64,000 bases of DNA. Source: Hymenopellis radicata (lineage: Eukaryota; Basidiomycota; Agaricomycetes; Agaricales; Physalacriaceae). The stretch is taken from contig JADNRX010000036.1 of the NCBI GenBank assembly GCA_015501595.1, forward strand, positions 186,001 to 250,000, in the 5' to 3' direction. This document shows positions 10,535 to 20,903 of this stretch, in pieces. The notes beneath the pieces are model-generated. The model saw nothing but the letters and a program-made list of their open reading frames with translations, made no database searches and was not told the DNA's origin. A program made the translations under genes and the position numbers. Within the stretch, counting starts at the first letter, position 1. Each line of letters starts with the position of its first letter.

Positions 10535-12238
10535 ATGACGAATACCGCATCTATTGAACGTTGCCCCAACTGCGCCCTTCTTTTGCTTCGACCCAGAGAC
10601 ACTGCGGAGCCGCGCACGGCACGCGTAGAGGAGCTCCTCCGTCAAAACCATCCTCCACTTGACGTCGAACTCCCCGCCTTCCGCAAGGTTGCGGAGGACA
10701 CACGCACTGCTCTCGAAGATCTGGACTCGAAGATTGTCCAGGCACAAAAATTGCTGAAGCACCTCCTCTCAGCACGCCAACAAGTGCAATCGCGTCTCGA
10801 CGACGCGAAGGCAATCCTCCATCCCATACGTTCCATCCCCAGTGAACTGCTCACAGAAATATTTCTTCGTTGTATCCCGACGACTTACCGAGTGAAAGAT
10901 CTCGATGCGCTCGACCCTCGGGGAGCACCTTGGCTTTTTTCTGAGGTTTGCCATCGCTGGAGAGAGCTCGCGGTCAATACACCACAGCTCTGGACGCATC
11001 TTTTACTTGATTTTGACAAGCATTTGGGACACATTACGGAACGCCAGTGCGCGTATAAAGCGGCTCTCTTCATCCAGCGGTCTCGAGGTCTTCCCATGGA
11101 AGTTTATCTTGGCAGCGTGAAGAGTATCGCGGATCATCCAGTGATCCCAGTCCTTGAAGCTGGTATCCCTCAGTGGAGATACCTGCATGTGGACCTTCTG
11201 CCGGCATCGTTGCAGTCCCTATCTGGTAACAGCTTTCTAAATCTTCAAAGGCTTAAGCTGATACACGATGAATCGGACCTCCATGTTGATCTATTCCAGC
11301 CAATGCGGGCACCTGTCCTTTGGGCCTTCGAAGTGATTAACAGTCAACTGTGGCGCGCCTTTGAACATGTCTCGCTTCCTTGGTCTCATCTTACCTCTGT
11401 CACACATTTCCCTGCCTTTAACGTGGAGGCTTTGAATTATCTGCGTACCATGGCGGATTTGGAAAAGCTTGATGTTCTTACCGGTTTTGAAACTCATACT
11501 CCCATTCACGATATTGTTTCACTTCCGAAGCTTCGCCACCTCTCCGTCACCGAGCTAGGCAATAGTCCAGGACGTAGCAAGGAATTTTTCTCTTCATTAG
11601 CGATCCCCGCTCTGTCGGAACTCACCCTCGTATATCACGCCAAATTGGTCGACCCTTTTCCCGCATCGCCCCCGCTCGGGAACCTGACCAAGCTGGATAT
11701 CACTTGCGAGATGAATTCGCATGAGGAGAACATGCAGTCGCTCTTGAACTTCCTCACCCTGACCCACCGCGTCGAATGGCTACGCCTTAAAGATCATGCG
11801 ATGACTATCGAGTTTGTTGACGGTCTCAATCTTGACAAGCTCGCGGACGGGTCGCCTGTCAGGCTGCCATGTCTGCACTTCTTGGACATTGGCGAATGTG
11901 AATATGCACCTTCCCTTGACCTTGACCCACTCTTCGAGATGTTATATTCCCGACTGCCCGCCGTGACGGTGGAAGAGAAACGTGGCGCGGAGGAAACAGT
12001 CAATGACAACGTTGGCATGGACGGCGATGGGCAGAGTGCGGTCACGAATGAGACTGGAACGGAATCTAATACAGGATCCAGGTTGGACTCGGAGGACCAT
12101 CGCAGGTGTCTGAAACGGGTGCAGATTCCACGCGGGTTGTATGTTCAGACGAGACGCGACTGGCCGGAAACTTTTCTTGAGCTGACGTTGAGGGTAGACC
12201 TGGAATGTGGCGTTACTATGAGCGACAAGGATGAGTAG
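10535..12238 (+). CDS. F-box protein, family B copy 1 (intact)
   Basis: A 567-residue uninterrupted frame. It has CPNC at residues 10-13, a helical coiled coil about 50-95 (ending SARQQVQSRLDDAK) and an F-box-like domain about 96-155 (IPSELLTEIFLRCIP, then W-x-F-S-E-V-C-H-R-W-R). A leucine-rich tail follows, with an acidic, low-complexity insert about 487-520. The layout is the standard agaricomycete F-box plan and parallels families A and D, but sequence identity to them is low outside the F-box. The paralogue B2 lies inverted at 52770-54511 and is frameshifted. Probable SCF ubiquitin ligase receptor; substrate unknown. Confidence 0.88.
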   Translation: MTNTASIERCPNCALLLLRPRDTAEPRTARVEELLRQNHPPLDVELPAFRKVAEDTRTALEDLDSKIVQAQKLLKHLLSARQQVQSRLDDAKAILHPIRSIPSELLTEIFLRCIPTTYRVKDLDALDPRGAPWLFSEVCHRWRELAVNTPQLWTHLLLDFDKHLGHITERQCAYKAALFIQRSRGLPMEVYLGSVKSIADHPVIPVLEAGIPQWRYLHVDLLPASLQSLSGNSFLNLQRLKLIHDESDLHVDLFQPMRAPVLWAFEVINSQLWRAFEHVSLPWSHLTSVTHFPAFNVEALNYLRTMADLEKLDVLTGFETHTPIHDIVSLPKLRHLSVTELGNSPGRSKEFFSSLAIPALSELTLVYHAKLVDPFPASPPLGNLTKLDITCEMNSHEENMQSLLNFLTLTHRVEWLRLKDHAMTIEFVDGLNLDKLADGSPVRLPCLHFLDIGECEYAPSLDLDPLFEMLYSRLPAVTVEEKRGAEETVNDNVGMDGDGQSAVTNETGTESNTGSRLDSEDHRRCLKRVQIPRGLYVQTRRDWPETFLELTLRVDLECGVTMSDKDE

Positions 12239-12515
12239 TAACATGTTTTTCCTTTCTTAATGGATTTGTACGAGAGTATTCGAGTATTTACTAAATTCAC
12301 CTATTTCGAAGTTCGAACAATGTAGTAAGTACTACCTTTCCTTTTCCAAAGAGCTGACTGACCAAGTTTCAGCTTGTGATGTATGTATCCCATTTCGAAT
12401 CTTAGGATTCTGCTTCTTGCTTTCATGAGGCGCAAACTGGGGTATCAGCACTTGCCGTCTGCCTATCTCCCACGACGCTCTTACCGCTCTAAGGGATACA
12501 CTTAATTTCGACGAG

Positions 12516-13784
12516 GTGGATGATGGAGCCTCATCGGTCTCAGAGGCGGGTGACGATGAGCGTGGCGTGAATGCGCTGGAAAAGGTGTTGCTCTGGATGA
12601 GCAAGAAGCTGGAGCAACCACAGCCAGAAGCCCCTCTTGTCTCCTTGCCGTCTCATCTCCCCAGTCAGCCCTACAACTTTCTTGTCGCCGACCCAGACCT
12701 CTTGACGGAAGCCCTGCATCTCGAAGAATGCGGCGGCGGCATGCTCGCTGCAAAAGATGACAAGCCGCGTGTCCACGCCAGCAGTGCTATCCAGCCACGG
12801 CATATCTGGTCCTCGAAAAATCTTCACAGTCACTTGAACTGGCTCGAACAGTCTGTTCCACAGGTGTTTTGCGGCTGTCATCAAATAGGAGACTCTTTGC
12901 TCACTGTGTCTTCGTAGGTAGAGGGCTCTGCGCGGTCTTGGATCGATGCGTTCTTTTTCCGAGCCTCGGCTATGGTCGGCGAAGGAGAGCGCATGATCTG
13001 GAATATAGAGCACCCAATTCCGAACACAACTGTCCGTCCAACAGCTACGACAATTTTGGCTGGGCAGATCGACTACTCTGCTGTAGTCGCAATGATCATA
13101 TTGCTCGTGTGTAAAACGTTCAATGGTTCGGCTAGTACGTGTTCACTCTGATCTTCGCACAGGGAGCATAATGGAGGATGCACGAATGATCTCCGTCTGT
13201 GAGTTGATCAAGGGGGAGCATGCTGCTGCTGGTCAGTGGAGCATGGCTATGGATGACTTGCTGGCTTACGCTCGTACTAGCTCAAGGGACACGAGAATCA
13301 ACTACACGGGACGGCTACTGCCATCGGGATTCTTCGTTGTCGAAGCGAAGCCTACAGATGCCAGGCCTAGACTCAAGGATCATATATCGCAAGCGGTCTC
13401 TGAGCTGTATGCGTGTGCCACTGTCCTGCAGTAAGTATGCTGAGTCGATTCAGTTCTTGCATTTGGTACTCAACCTTTGCAGTCAGAATGCGTGGGGCCT
13501 TGACGAACGGACATGACTGGGTCTTTATCATCGTCCGCCTCAACGAAGACGCCGCCGGAGGGAACTTTAAACGATCTTATCCCATGTCCCTGTGGATGTT
13601 GCAGGGCAAGTCTAAGTGGACAAGGATTCGGCAGATCGAATTGCTGCTGTTCTGTCCTACTGGGTAAGTCCAAGACCAGACTCGAGCCATTTGGACTAAC
13701 AATGTATTCCTTTCAATAGATTGAGCATGGGTTTGAGGATGTTGGCAACGATGACTGGTTTGGACCTGTTATTTGGGAGACTTA
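12516..13784 (+). pseudogene. Fungal protein of unknown function with V-E-A-K motif, probably frameshifted
   Basis: Several plus-strand exons line up. 12516-12863 ends at CAG|GTGTTT, with acceptor TCGTAG at 12917. The next part reads WIDAFFFRASAMV, then IWNIEHPIPNTTVRPT and LAGQIDYSAVVA. After a frame change near 13130 comes SGFFVVEAKP, then QAVSELYACA. An intron at 13431-13486 leads to RGALTNGHDWVFIIVRLNE, and the last exon (13720-13784) reads IEHGFEDVGNDDWF. The order matches an agaricomycete family I know only as hypothetical; the E-A-K could be part of a restriction-like nuclease fold, which is speculation. The frame shifts near 13130 and again near 13615, so it is either a pseudogene or carries sequence errors. 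The 5' end is unclear. Confidence 0.5.
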
Positions 13785-16052
13785 GTGTCGAGATGTTCTC
13801 CAGAGCCTGCGATTCAGCTGTGGCGTGCGTGTTCGACCGCTTAGAGGTCTCCCTGGCGAGGCGAGTGTATATCTGATGGATTCCTTTTTTGTGCGCGGTT
13901 ATCTGGGGCTTGCTTTTTGGCGACCTCGGGGCTTCGGGAAATGTTGGATGTACTGTGTTATTTGAAGTCTTCCAAATATCGCTCTCCAGACGACACTGTT
14001 GACTGCCACGCTCAAATCGTACGTTCTTGGCATCGTTCACAGATGTGCCTGCTACCATTTTTTGTACAGTTTCGCTGCTGGGGGGAACTCTGGTCTTCTG
14101 TCGCTGTCAAGCGTGACCTTATCTGAAGTCGGGGGGGGGGACCTGGCTATATAAACACTAGTCGTTTCTCAGCTAAGTAATATGATGTTCAGCGGATATG
14201 ATGTGGCGCCGAGTCTTGAACATACGGAGAACACCTGAGGTCAGGTTCATCATGTCTACCTTATACTTATATCCTGAAGGGATTTCGAGCAAGCTGTCCT
14301 ATCTGAGACCACTGCTCAAGCGCTCAGGTTCGAGTCAATGGCAGTTAATACTGGTATTCGAGGCAACGTGTCGGAAGACGTGAAGAAGAAATGCCGGTAG
14401 GTGTTGACCTACTTCATCGGACCGTCGACGTCTTACGGGCACGCTATTGGGTGAAACTTGAGGCTTACCGAGATCAATGTGCTCGACGGTGAAGAGGGAG
14501 AGACGGTATGCGAGATCGAAGTGTCTGAAGGTGCGCGTACAGTGGGGTTCGGTGTACACTGAGTTGACACTCGCTACATAGATATGTGTAATGTATAAGG
14601 GACTTTACATGGCGGATGCGCGGCATACCTTATTGATCCGTCAGTAAAGGCTGGACTCAGCGCCACGACCGTTTCATACTAACGTTGACACAGGTGTTCC
14701 GTGTCCTCGCTCGTCAGTTCGGGTTTTGTGACCGGGCGAGACGGGAGCGGTGTTTCTCAGTCGATGAACTTGATATGGCATCGTCCGGTCTTAAAGTAAG
14801 CTCTTTTGTTAATCATCTAGATAGCTCAGTTTTGAAGCGCCACATCTGGAGAGGGACTCACCTACGAATCATATCGAAAACCATTTTCACAGAGGGTCGG
14901 TTGCGTTCAGCCAGTTGTGAGGTATGCCTGGCTTCCAACGTCTTTGTATTTCGCTGCTGACCGAATCCGGTAGTTGCGAGACAAGGAATCCAATGCGCTA
15001 TACATTTCGGCTGTACATACAACGCAAGCTGTAAGTAAACGACCGTCGAAGCTATGAATGAGTACACAAATAAAAGATACAAGGGTGAGTACCCATGGTT
15101 AATTGGACCCGAAATTCAAAGCATACTCCAACGTCGCTGTAAGTTCTTCCCACCGCTTCTGCTCGAGTTTGCCATCCGCGGATTGTCTTGATCCCACCGC
15201 CTCACAAAGATCGACGAACTGTTTCCCGGCAGCCACACCTCCATCGGGATGAGGTGCCCGCATTCCATTACCAAGCCACCACTATCGAGGAGAACATGAT
15301 TTAACATATGATAATGCAGGAATCATGATTCAGCGGACCTTTGAATTCTAGTAATCGCCCTCGCGGCGATGCAACTGCTGATGGACATAACAGCTGGTGA
15401 GATTCCCGTCGTCGCTCTGAGCGAGTTCGTGCGCGCGCGTTGTGTCATCGTTGAGAAGATGGAGCGCGCTTCGGACGGAGGGTGGATCAGACAGACAGAC
15501 AGAGCGTCGATTTGGGACGTCAAGGATGGATCATAAATAGATGCAGGCTTCAAGGGTGGGGGAGGTAGGCGGGCGAGAAGAAGAGATGCTAATCGGCGGG
15601 CTTCTGTGGACATGATGGTATCGGAGATATATGATAGGCTCGTGCGAGCCGGCTTACGATGCGTCATCGATGCAGGTTACTTCGAATTACCCAGGTCTAC
15701 AATCGCAGCACCAGATATTGCAGGAATATCTAACTGGTGAGTATACAACATCCTTGACCGACAAGCCTCGTTTCATTCGGAATATCTATCTGGTATGGAA
15801 GGATACTTATTATCCGACACAGCGCCGCCGTGACATTCGCGATGAAGCGCAATCTCCACTTGCGTACTGGTGGTTGCGATGAAGTATTGCATGCGCGTGG
15901 TTTGTTTCCACCCATCGGAAGCTCAGGACCTCCGAAATCCCAATAAAGGACGTGGCAATACAGCTGTAATACACGAATTCAGAAAAAGTCGTTCACTATT
16001 ATGAGATCTCTACCTTCAATGAGTTCCCGAAACACACAAGTCACCTGGAAAC
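13785..16052. other. No supported gene
   Basis: Only short, mutually overlapping frames are visible. A plus-strand piece near 14440-14560 (ending EGARTVGFGVH in one frame) could be a gene tail, but nothing upstream supports it. From about 15940 the sequence is the 3' flank shared by the F-box A family (same words as 3960-4086 and 20800-20903). Confidence 0.45.
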
Positions 16053-17782
16053 TCAGACTGCGAAAATCACGCCATTGCTTGCGACGTTTTCAGTCAAAGT
16101 CGACGTGACCCGTATAGCGAGGTCCATCCCATCGTCAACCAGTGCATCGAATATAAGCCTTTCGGCTTCACTGAAGATATGTGGGACAAAAGTCCCACCT
16201 TCCCGATATATGCCGTCCCTCAGATGGTGCGCCTGCACAGCAAAGTGGCATGTCCGAAGCCTTGCCAGTCCTACCGTATTGTCCCCTTTCCAGCGCACCT
16301 TGACCATGGAAGCAAAACTGCCAACCGGCCCAAAACACTCTAGGTAATATGAGTTACGATGGTTATCCACTCGAATTTCTAGAGACGAAAGGAGGGGGAG
16401 AAAGGTGACAGTTTTCGCCGGTATGACCTCGAGGGATTTCAGGATCATCACTATTTGTTCCCGGTCGTCAATATCCGTCTGAGCGCTGTAGTCCTGTATG
16501 GATATAGACAGGTTGAGGAAAGCGAGACTATGTGTCTGCGAAAGGAGAGAATGGAGGGTATGGGACGTTGACACGGAAAGTGGCACACTAACAAGCGAGA
16601 GGCTGGTGAGAGCACTCACACAATTGGAACGAACGAGTAGTTGTTTAAAGAAATAAAGGTGATTGAAGTGAGCCGTGGAAGGGTCAGGATGAAGGGAAGC
16701 CTCCCGTAGAAGAGGAAGCGTGAGATCGACGGGCACCGATGTGGCATCGAGCTTGCGCACATTTGAGCAGGTAATCGGCGTGTACGCTGAGTTGTCGTCA
16801 TTCTCAGAATACAAGTAAGGCGTAGAGAGGATCTCAAGCGACGGACACTGTCCAATCAAACGCATACATGCCCTGCGCTTCCCCTCGTCATCATCGGAGC
16901 CCATACAAGAAAGGTCTAGCTCCGTGATTTGATCCCACGGAAATTCAACGCCCAGCATACCTCCGCCAAGAGTCAATTTCGTAAGACGAGGACAGTCTTT
17001 GAAGACAGACACCGCTGAGTGTTCCTCCAGCTCGAACGGAGGGCAATACAGGCCCACGGCCTCAAGGCGAGGAAGCCGATTTTGAAGTGATGTGTAAAGC
17101 ACATTTAAATCCCCTCCCCAATCCCATAGATGTAACACCCGCAACCGGTACGACTCTGCCAGGACGATGTCCAAGATGCGCTTTAGGATCGAGGGATTAG
17201 AGGTCTGGGTATCTGATATGTCGTCGCTCAGAGATACGTCTAGTAGGCCCTGACGGGAACGCTGAATGACTGTCTCCAAGCGCTGCACATCTGCTTCATG
17301 CTGCGCCGCTTGCGGAAAATAAAAATCCATAGTCGACCAAAATGAATGATGAGACAAAGCAACGCTTCGCCATCTCTGGCAAACGTGGCTGAGCTGCCAT
17401 ATGGACCCAGACGCGTCAAAAGCGTTTAAATCGGAGTCGTCAGGAAGTGTGTATAGAAAGATTTCCGATCCGAGGGGAGAGTGCGATGCAAGGAAATGAG
17501 GTTGCTGTACCGCTTCCGGACGTTTTTCAACCTCTCCCTCTCTTCCTCCATCGACGTGATGACCTCCTGAAGGGATGCGAGTTTGGATTCGATGGATGAT
17601 ATGTCGTCGGAGACAGTGGGTAAAATGGTGTGTCGGACGTGTGAGATCTCCTCGTCCGTCGCTGGGAAATTCGTGGTACGGACTCGCTTGAGGAGCACAG
17701 AGGTCTGGTATTCCTCTTCGTGATGGAGACTATGTCTGGTGAAAGCACCACAATTGGTGCATTGGGACGCCATCTGCTGCAT
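16053..17782 (-). pseudogene. F-box/LRR-like protein, family A copy 3 (7-bp deletion)
   Basis: Full-length homologue of A1 and A2, but the frame breaks inside the F-box. The N-terminal part (17782 down to about 17473) runs normally to LHRTLPS. Then the coding strand reads CTCGGATCGGAAATC where A2 and A4 have seven more bases, which throws the frame. The rest (to 16053) continues open in another frame, from GSEIFLYT through the whole LRR tail. No GT-AG intron can restore it at this place. The long downstream frame has no other stop, so the break is recent or is a sequencing error. Confidence 0.8.
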
Positions 17783-18189
17783 CCCGGACGCAGACTGACT
17801 CGAACAGCAGAAAAATCGCCACTAGAAGAAATGTTAAGGACGCGTTTCCGAAGGCGTAGATACGCACCTAGATGACCTATAAGATGTCAAAGATTCTCGC
17901 ACTGACAGACGACCTTGGTGGCACGTTGGAGAGCCCAATGACGCCGCTGAAGATGGTGGTTTGGAAAAAATCCTGCTGTGATCGACCAATTAGCTGCCTC
18001 ACCTCTTTTCGGCTTACTCTCTTACCGCCACTACTCCCGAGCCTCTCACGCTGCTACGAACCCATGATCTACTCTCACTTACTGAGCTACCGTGCGTACT
18101 GCCTGTCTTGTCTCCCACTCTTCTCGCGCTCATCGTGTCCTGCGAATACAGGTCAACCAAGCGAGCCCAATACATATTACTAGTTCATC
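17783..18189. other. A3 upstream region and duplicated block
   Basis: 17783-17970 is the A-family upstream block. About 17990-18340 duplicates 7260-7600. Confidence 0.5.
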
Positions 18190-18303
18190 ATGAAGGTCAC
18201 GCTGGCGAAGACGGAAGACGCCAAGCGTAAAAGGAAGGCTGAATTTGTGAAAATGGTAGAGGAATACGTGCGTCTGCTACGTCAATTTGAAACGCTATAC
18301 TAA
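18190..18303 (+). CDS. Short conserved open frame, 37 residues, copy 2
   Basis: Second copy of the 37-codon frame at 7450-7563, with two silent and two amino-acid-changing codons and an intact start and stop. It begins MKVTLAKTEDAKRKR. The function is unknown; it may be only a leftover exon. Confidence 0.3.
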   Translation: MKVTLAKTEDAKRKRKAEFVKMVEEYVRLLRQFETLY

Positions 18304-18633
18304 ATCTCCATTCGACTTCACAGCACCGCAAACCACGTACAGCCTATCACCGCGGCAGTCATGCGCAATCTTGCGTTTTTGCACCTCCATATTCAATGGA
18401 TAACCGCCTTTGGGGTAAACACCAGGCGTTAATTTCCGTCTACCCCCAAGACTTTCACACCACACGTGCGCCCCTCCCATACGCGCTAAGACCATCGACA
18501 CGGTATCATTCGTGCACTTGACGCGAGATGAAAAACTGGCCGTGAACGCTGTGTCAGAGCTTTTCCGAGGTTTCCCCGGACAACCGACAATGAAAAGCCA
18601 CAGCCTCAGTATGCCTCTTGGATCGCAACCATC

Positions 18634-19471
18634 ATGCCCTCCTACGTACCACCTCCCCCATGCGCCACGAACAATGGTCTGTATAACTGCATGCAGCCCG
18701 AGCTAGTAGAGGCCCGCCAACGCGCGCGCGAAATCATGTACCGCTACAACACCTCCCCGCCCACACGCGACGGTCGCGAGCGCAGAGAGATGCTCGCCGA
18801 ACTATTCTGTGTCCCAGTCGAAAGTATCCCAAATGTCTACATTGAACCTCCGTAAATAACACACTCTATCCCTCCTCTGTATCTGACCGGGGCCATTCCA
18901 GGTTGTACGTCGATTTCGGATCCAACGTACGTCCGCTTCGTCCAATGATGCCGTGATACTCACACATTATGCAGATCAAAGTCGCTTCAGACTTTTACGC
19001 AAATTACAATACGACTATATTGGACTGCGCGACCGTTACAATAGGGAAGCGCGTCTTATTTGGGCCTAGCGTATCACTGTACCCCGCTACCCACGGCATC
19101 AGCGTCAAAGAGCGTCAATCTGGCTTGGAACGCGCGAATGAGATAACCATCGGTGACGATTGCTGGATTGGAGGCGGAGGTAAACTTTGGCATTACTTAT
19201 CCCTGCAGCACGTCGACTGACAAGCTCTGAATCTAGCGAATATCCAAGCTGGCGTCACGCTTGGTCAAGGATGCACCGTTGGTGCAGGCGCTGTCGTTAC
19301 GAAGAGTTTCCCAGATTGGTCAGTGTCTGCGTCTTGCTCACCGGATGTGCGCTCACTGCGACTTGTTGCTCCAGGAGTGTCGTTGTCGGTAATCCTGCGC
19401 GATTGATCAAGGTTGTACCAGAGGAGGAGCGAGGATCTGAATGGGATCCTGCCAAGGCGACCGCGAATTAG
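18634..19471 (+). CDS. Sugar (maltose-type) O-acetyltransferase
   Basis: A five-exon gene of about 208 residues: 18634-18851, 18902-18926, 18975-19179, 19237-19318 and 19375-19471, all with GT-AG introns that keep frame. The N-terminal part (QPELVEARQRAREIMYRYN) is the maltose-acetyltransferase cap. The rest is a left-handed beta-helix of hexapeptide repeats (TILDCATVTIGKRVLFGPSV, then ITIGDDCWIGGGANIQAGVT, then VGAGAVVTKSFPDW) ending in the family signature VVVGNPARLIK. The active-site His is in the PATHG segment. These enzymes move acetyl from acetyl-CoA to sugar hydroxyls, probably in the cytosol. The start is uncertain: 18634 is the first in-frame ATG that fits, but a further upstream exon is possible. 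The neighbours are unrelated. Confidence 0.85.
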
Positions 19472-19709
19472 TGTTCCGTAGGGGAAGAATATTACGCCTT
19501 TCGAAATCTTCCGGTCTCGATGTTACGGACTGGTGATACAATACCCAATTGAAGGTATACAATGTGTACATTCAGTGGCCTCTAAGCAGCAATGTACTGT
19601 TATTCTTTTCACCTTTTCTTAGTTCAGTTCTGAAGAGTTATCATTGATTTAGTTCAGAATCCAGGTCAATGTACTAATCGAAAATGTCCATTCTTCACCG
19701 GTGTCACTG

Positions 19710-20578
19710 TCACCAGGGAACCTCTGAGCCATCGATGTTCACAGATTCACCACCCTCCTTCTCACGCGTGGCGTTGTCGACGATATCTACCAACATCTTG
19801 GCGGCGGTCTCCCCTGGGATGGCGAGTAAGTAAATCGCGCCCATCGCGCCGGTCGTATCCAGGTCCGGTTAAGCATCGCTGTAATATCACACATAAGTTT
19901 GACTTGAACAGATATAGTAATAGGGCAATTCATACCCATATCGGTATCGAGGGGAGCAAACTGCCCAGAGAACGATGCGCAACAACATGAAAAGATGCAG
20001 AAAACACAATGCGCACCGAGCCAGTCGTTCTCGAAATGAATCCTGCGCGCAATGTAGTTGAGGGCGACTTTAGATACACCAGTGTAGGAGTTGTTTCCTG
20101 CTGGCATAGAGATGTGGCCAGTGAGACTGGCCCGGTCCGTGGTGACGGGAATAAACTTGGACTCCTTGCTGATCTTCAAGAGATCGTACGACGCCAATGG
20201 CAATGGTTCTGGAATTCCCTTGGGGGAACGGTTCGAAAATGCCTAAGTTTTGTGTGATCAGCGTGTTTAAGAAAAGGTAGAAAGAAACGAAGATTTACCA
20301 GCACAGGATACGACGTGGCCAAACAAGTAGGCTTTGATCTCTTTAGCGAGCACCGCCTGGTTGTTGTCGACGTCTCCAGCGATGTACTTTATCGCGTGCG
20401 CCTTGCCAGTCGGCGATTGCTTGAGAGGAGATATCGCGGACGGCGATGTCCTTGTCAGCGTTTTTTGATGCGAATTCGTTTACTAGAGCGAGACCTGAGA
20501 AGATGTTGGGTCACGGATACTAGGAGCCGCCGCGTACCGATGCCACCGTTGGAGGTAGACTTTGGTAGAGGGTGACAT
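19710..20578 (-). pseudogene. Short-chain dehydrogenase/reductase, degenerate
   Basis: The minus strand shows the order of a fungal SDR: MSPSTKVYL at 20578, LVNEFASKNADKDIAV, IKYIAGDVDNNQAV in a shifted frame, VVSCAG, then SKFIPVTT with the catalytic-type Y-T-G-V-S-K (YxxxK) and ALNYIARRIHFEN, DTDMG, and a clean C-terminus ETAAKMLVDIVDNATRE to VNIDGSEVPW-stop at 19710. Some frame changes can be introns, but the glycine-rich nucleotide loop is scrambled and there is a shift after SQAIADW. I call it a pseudogene. A heavily intron-split living gene is the alternative. Confidence 0.6.
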
Positions 20579-20903
20579 GATTGATAAGTGGATTCATAGG
20601 GCAGAAATGCGCTCGTCTCTATATACAAAGCTGCCAGTCCTCTGGTCGGTCGTCGAAGATGCTTCGTTACATTGGATTGCAATTTAAGCTCGAGGCGACA
20701 ATCTATGAAACGAACACGGTATCCGTCATAATACGGCAAACATTACACAAGGAACAGGTCCCCCGTTGCCCGTGCATGTCCAAGCTGCAGGACCTCTTGA
20801 GGACATAGAAATACTGCTGTAATACACGAATTCAGAAAAAGTCGTTCAATATTATGAGATCTCTACCTTCAATGAGCGCAGCCAAGTTCCCGAAACACAC
20901 AAG
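20579..20903. other. 3' flank of F-box A4
   Basis: This stretch matches the 3' flanks of A2 and A3 and holds no gene. Confidence 0.5.

Noticed and set aside
12540..13013. 157-codon minus-strand frame
   Set aside because: It shares codon boundaries with the plus-strand gene, whose exons join into a recognisable order (WIDAFFFRASAMV, IEHPIPNTTV, VVEAKP). The minus frame has no such support.
13130..13165. A 28-nt intron (GTACGT to GCACAG) in the V-E-A-K gene
   Set aside because: It is much shorter than the 48-64 nt typical of the other introns here, so a frameshift is as likely; I left the junction open.
14130..14140. Run of ten G near 14130 as a functional element
   Set aside because: A lone homopolymer with no flanking structure; it may be a sequencing artefact.
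16053..17357. Treating the 434-codon part of A3 as a separate gene
   Set aside because: It has no ATG at its start and is preceded, in the same frame, by the rest of the F-box domain. It is the downstream half of a frameshifted gene.
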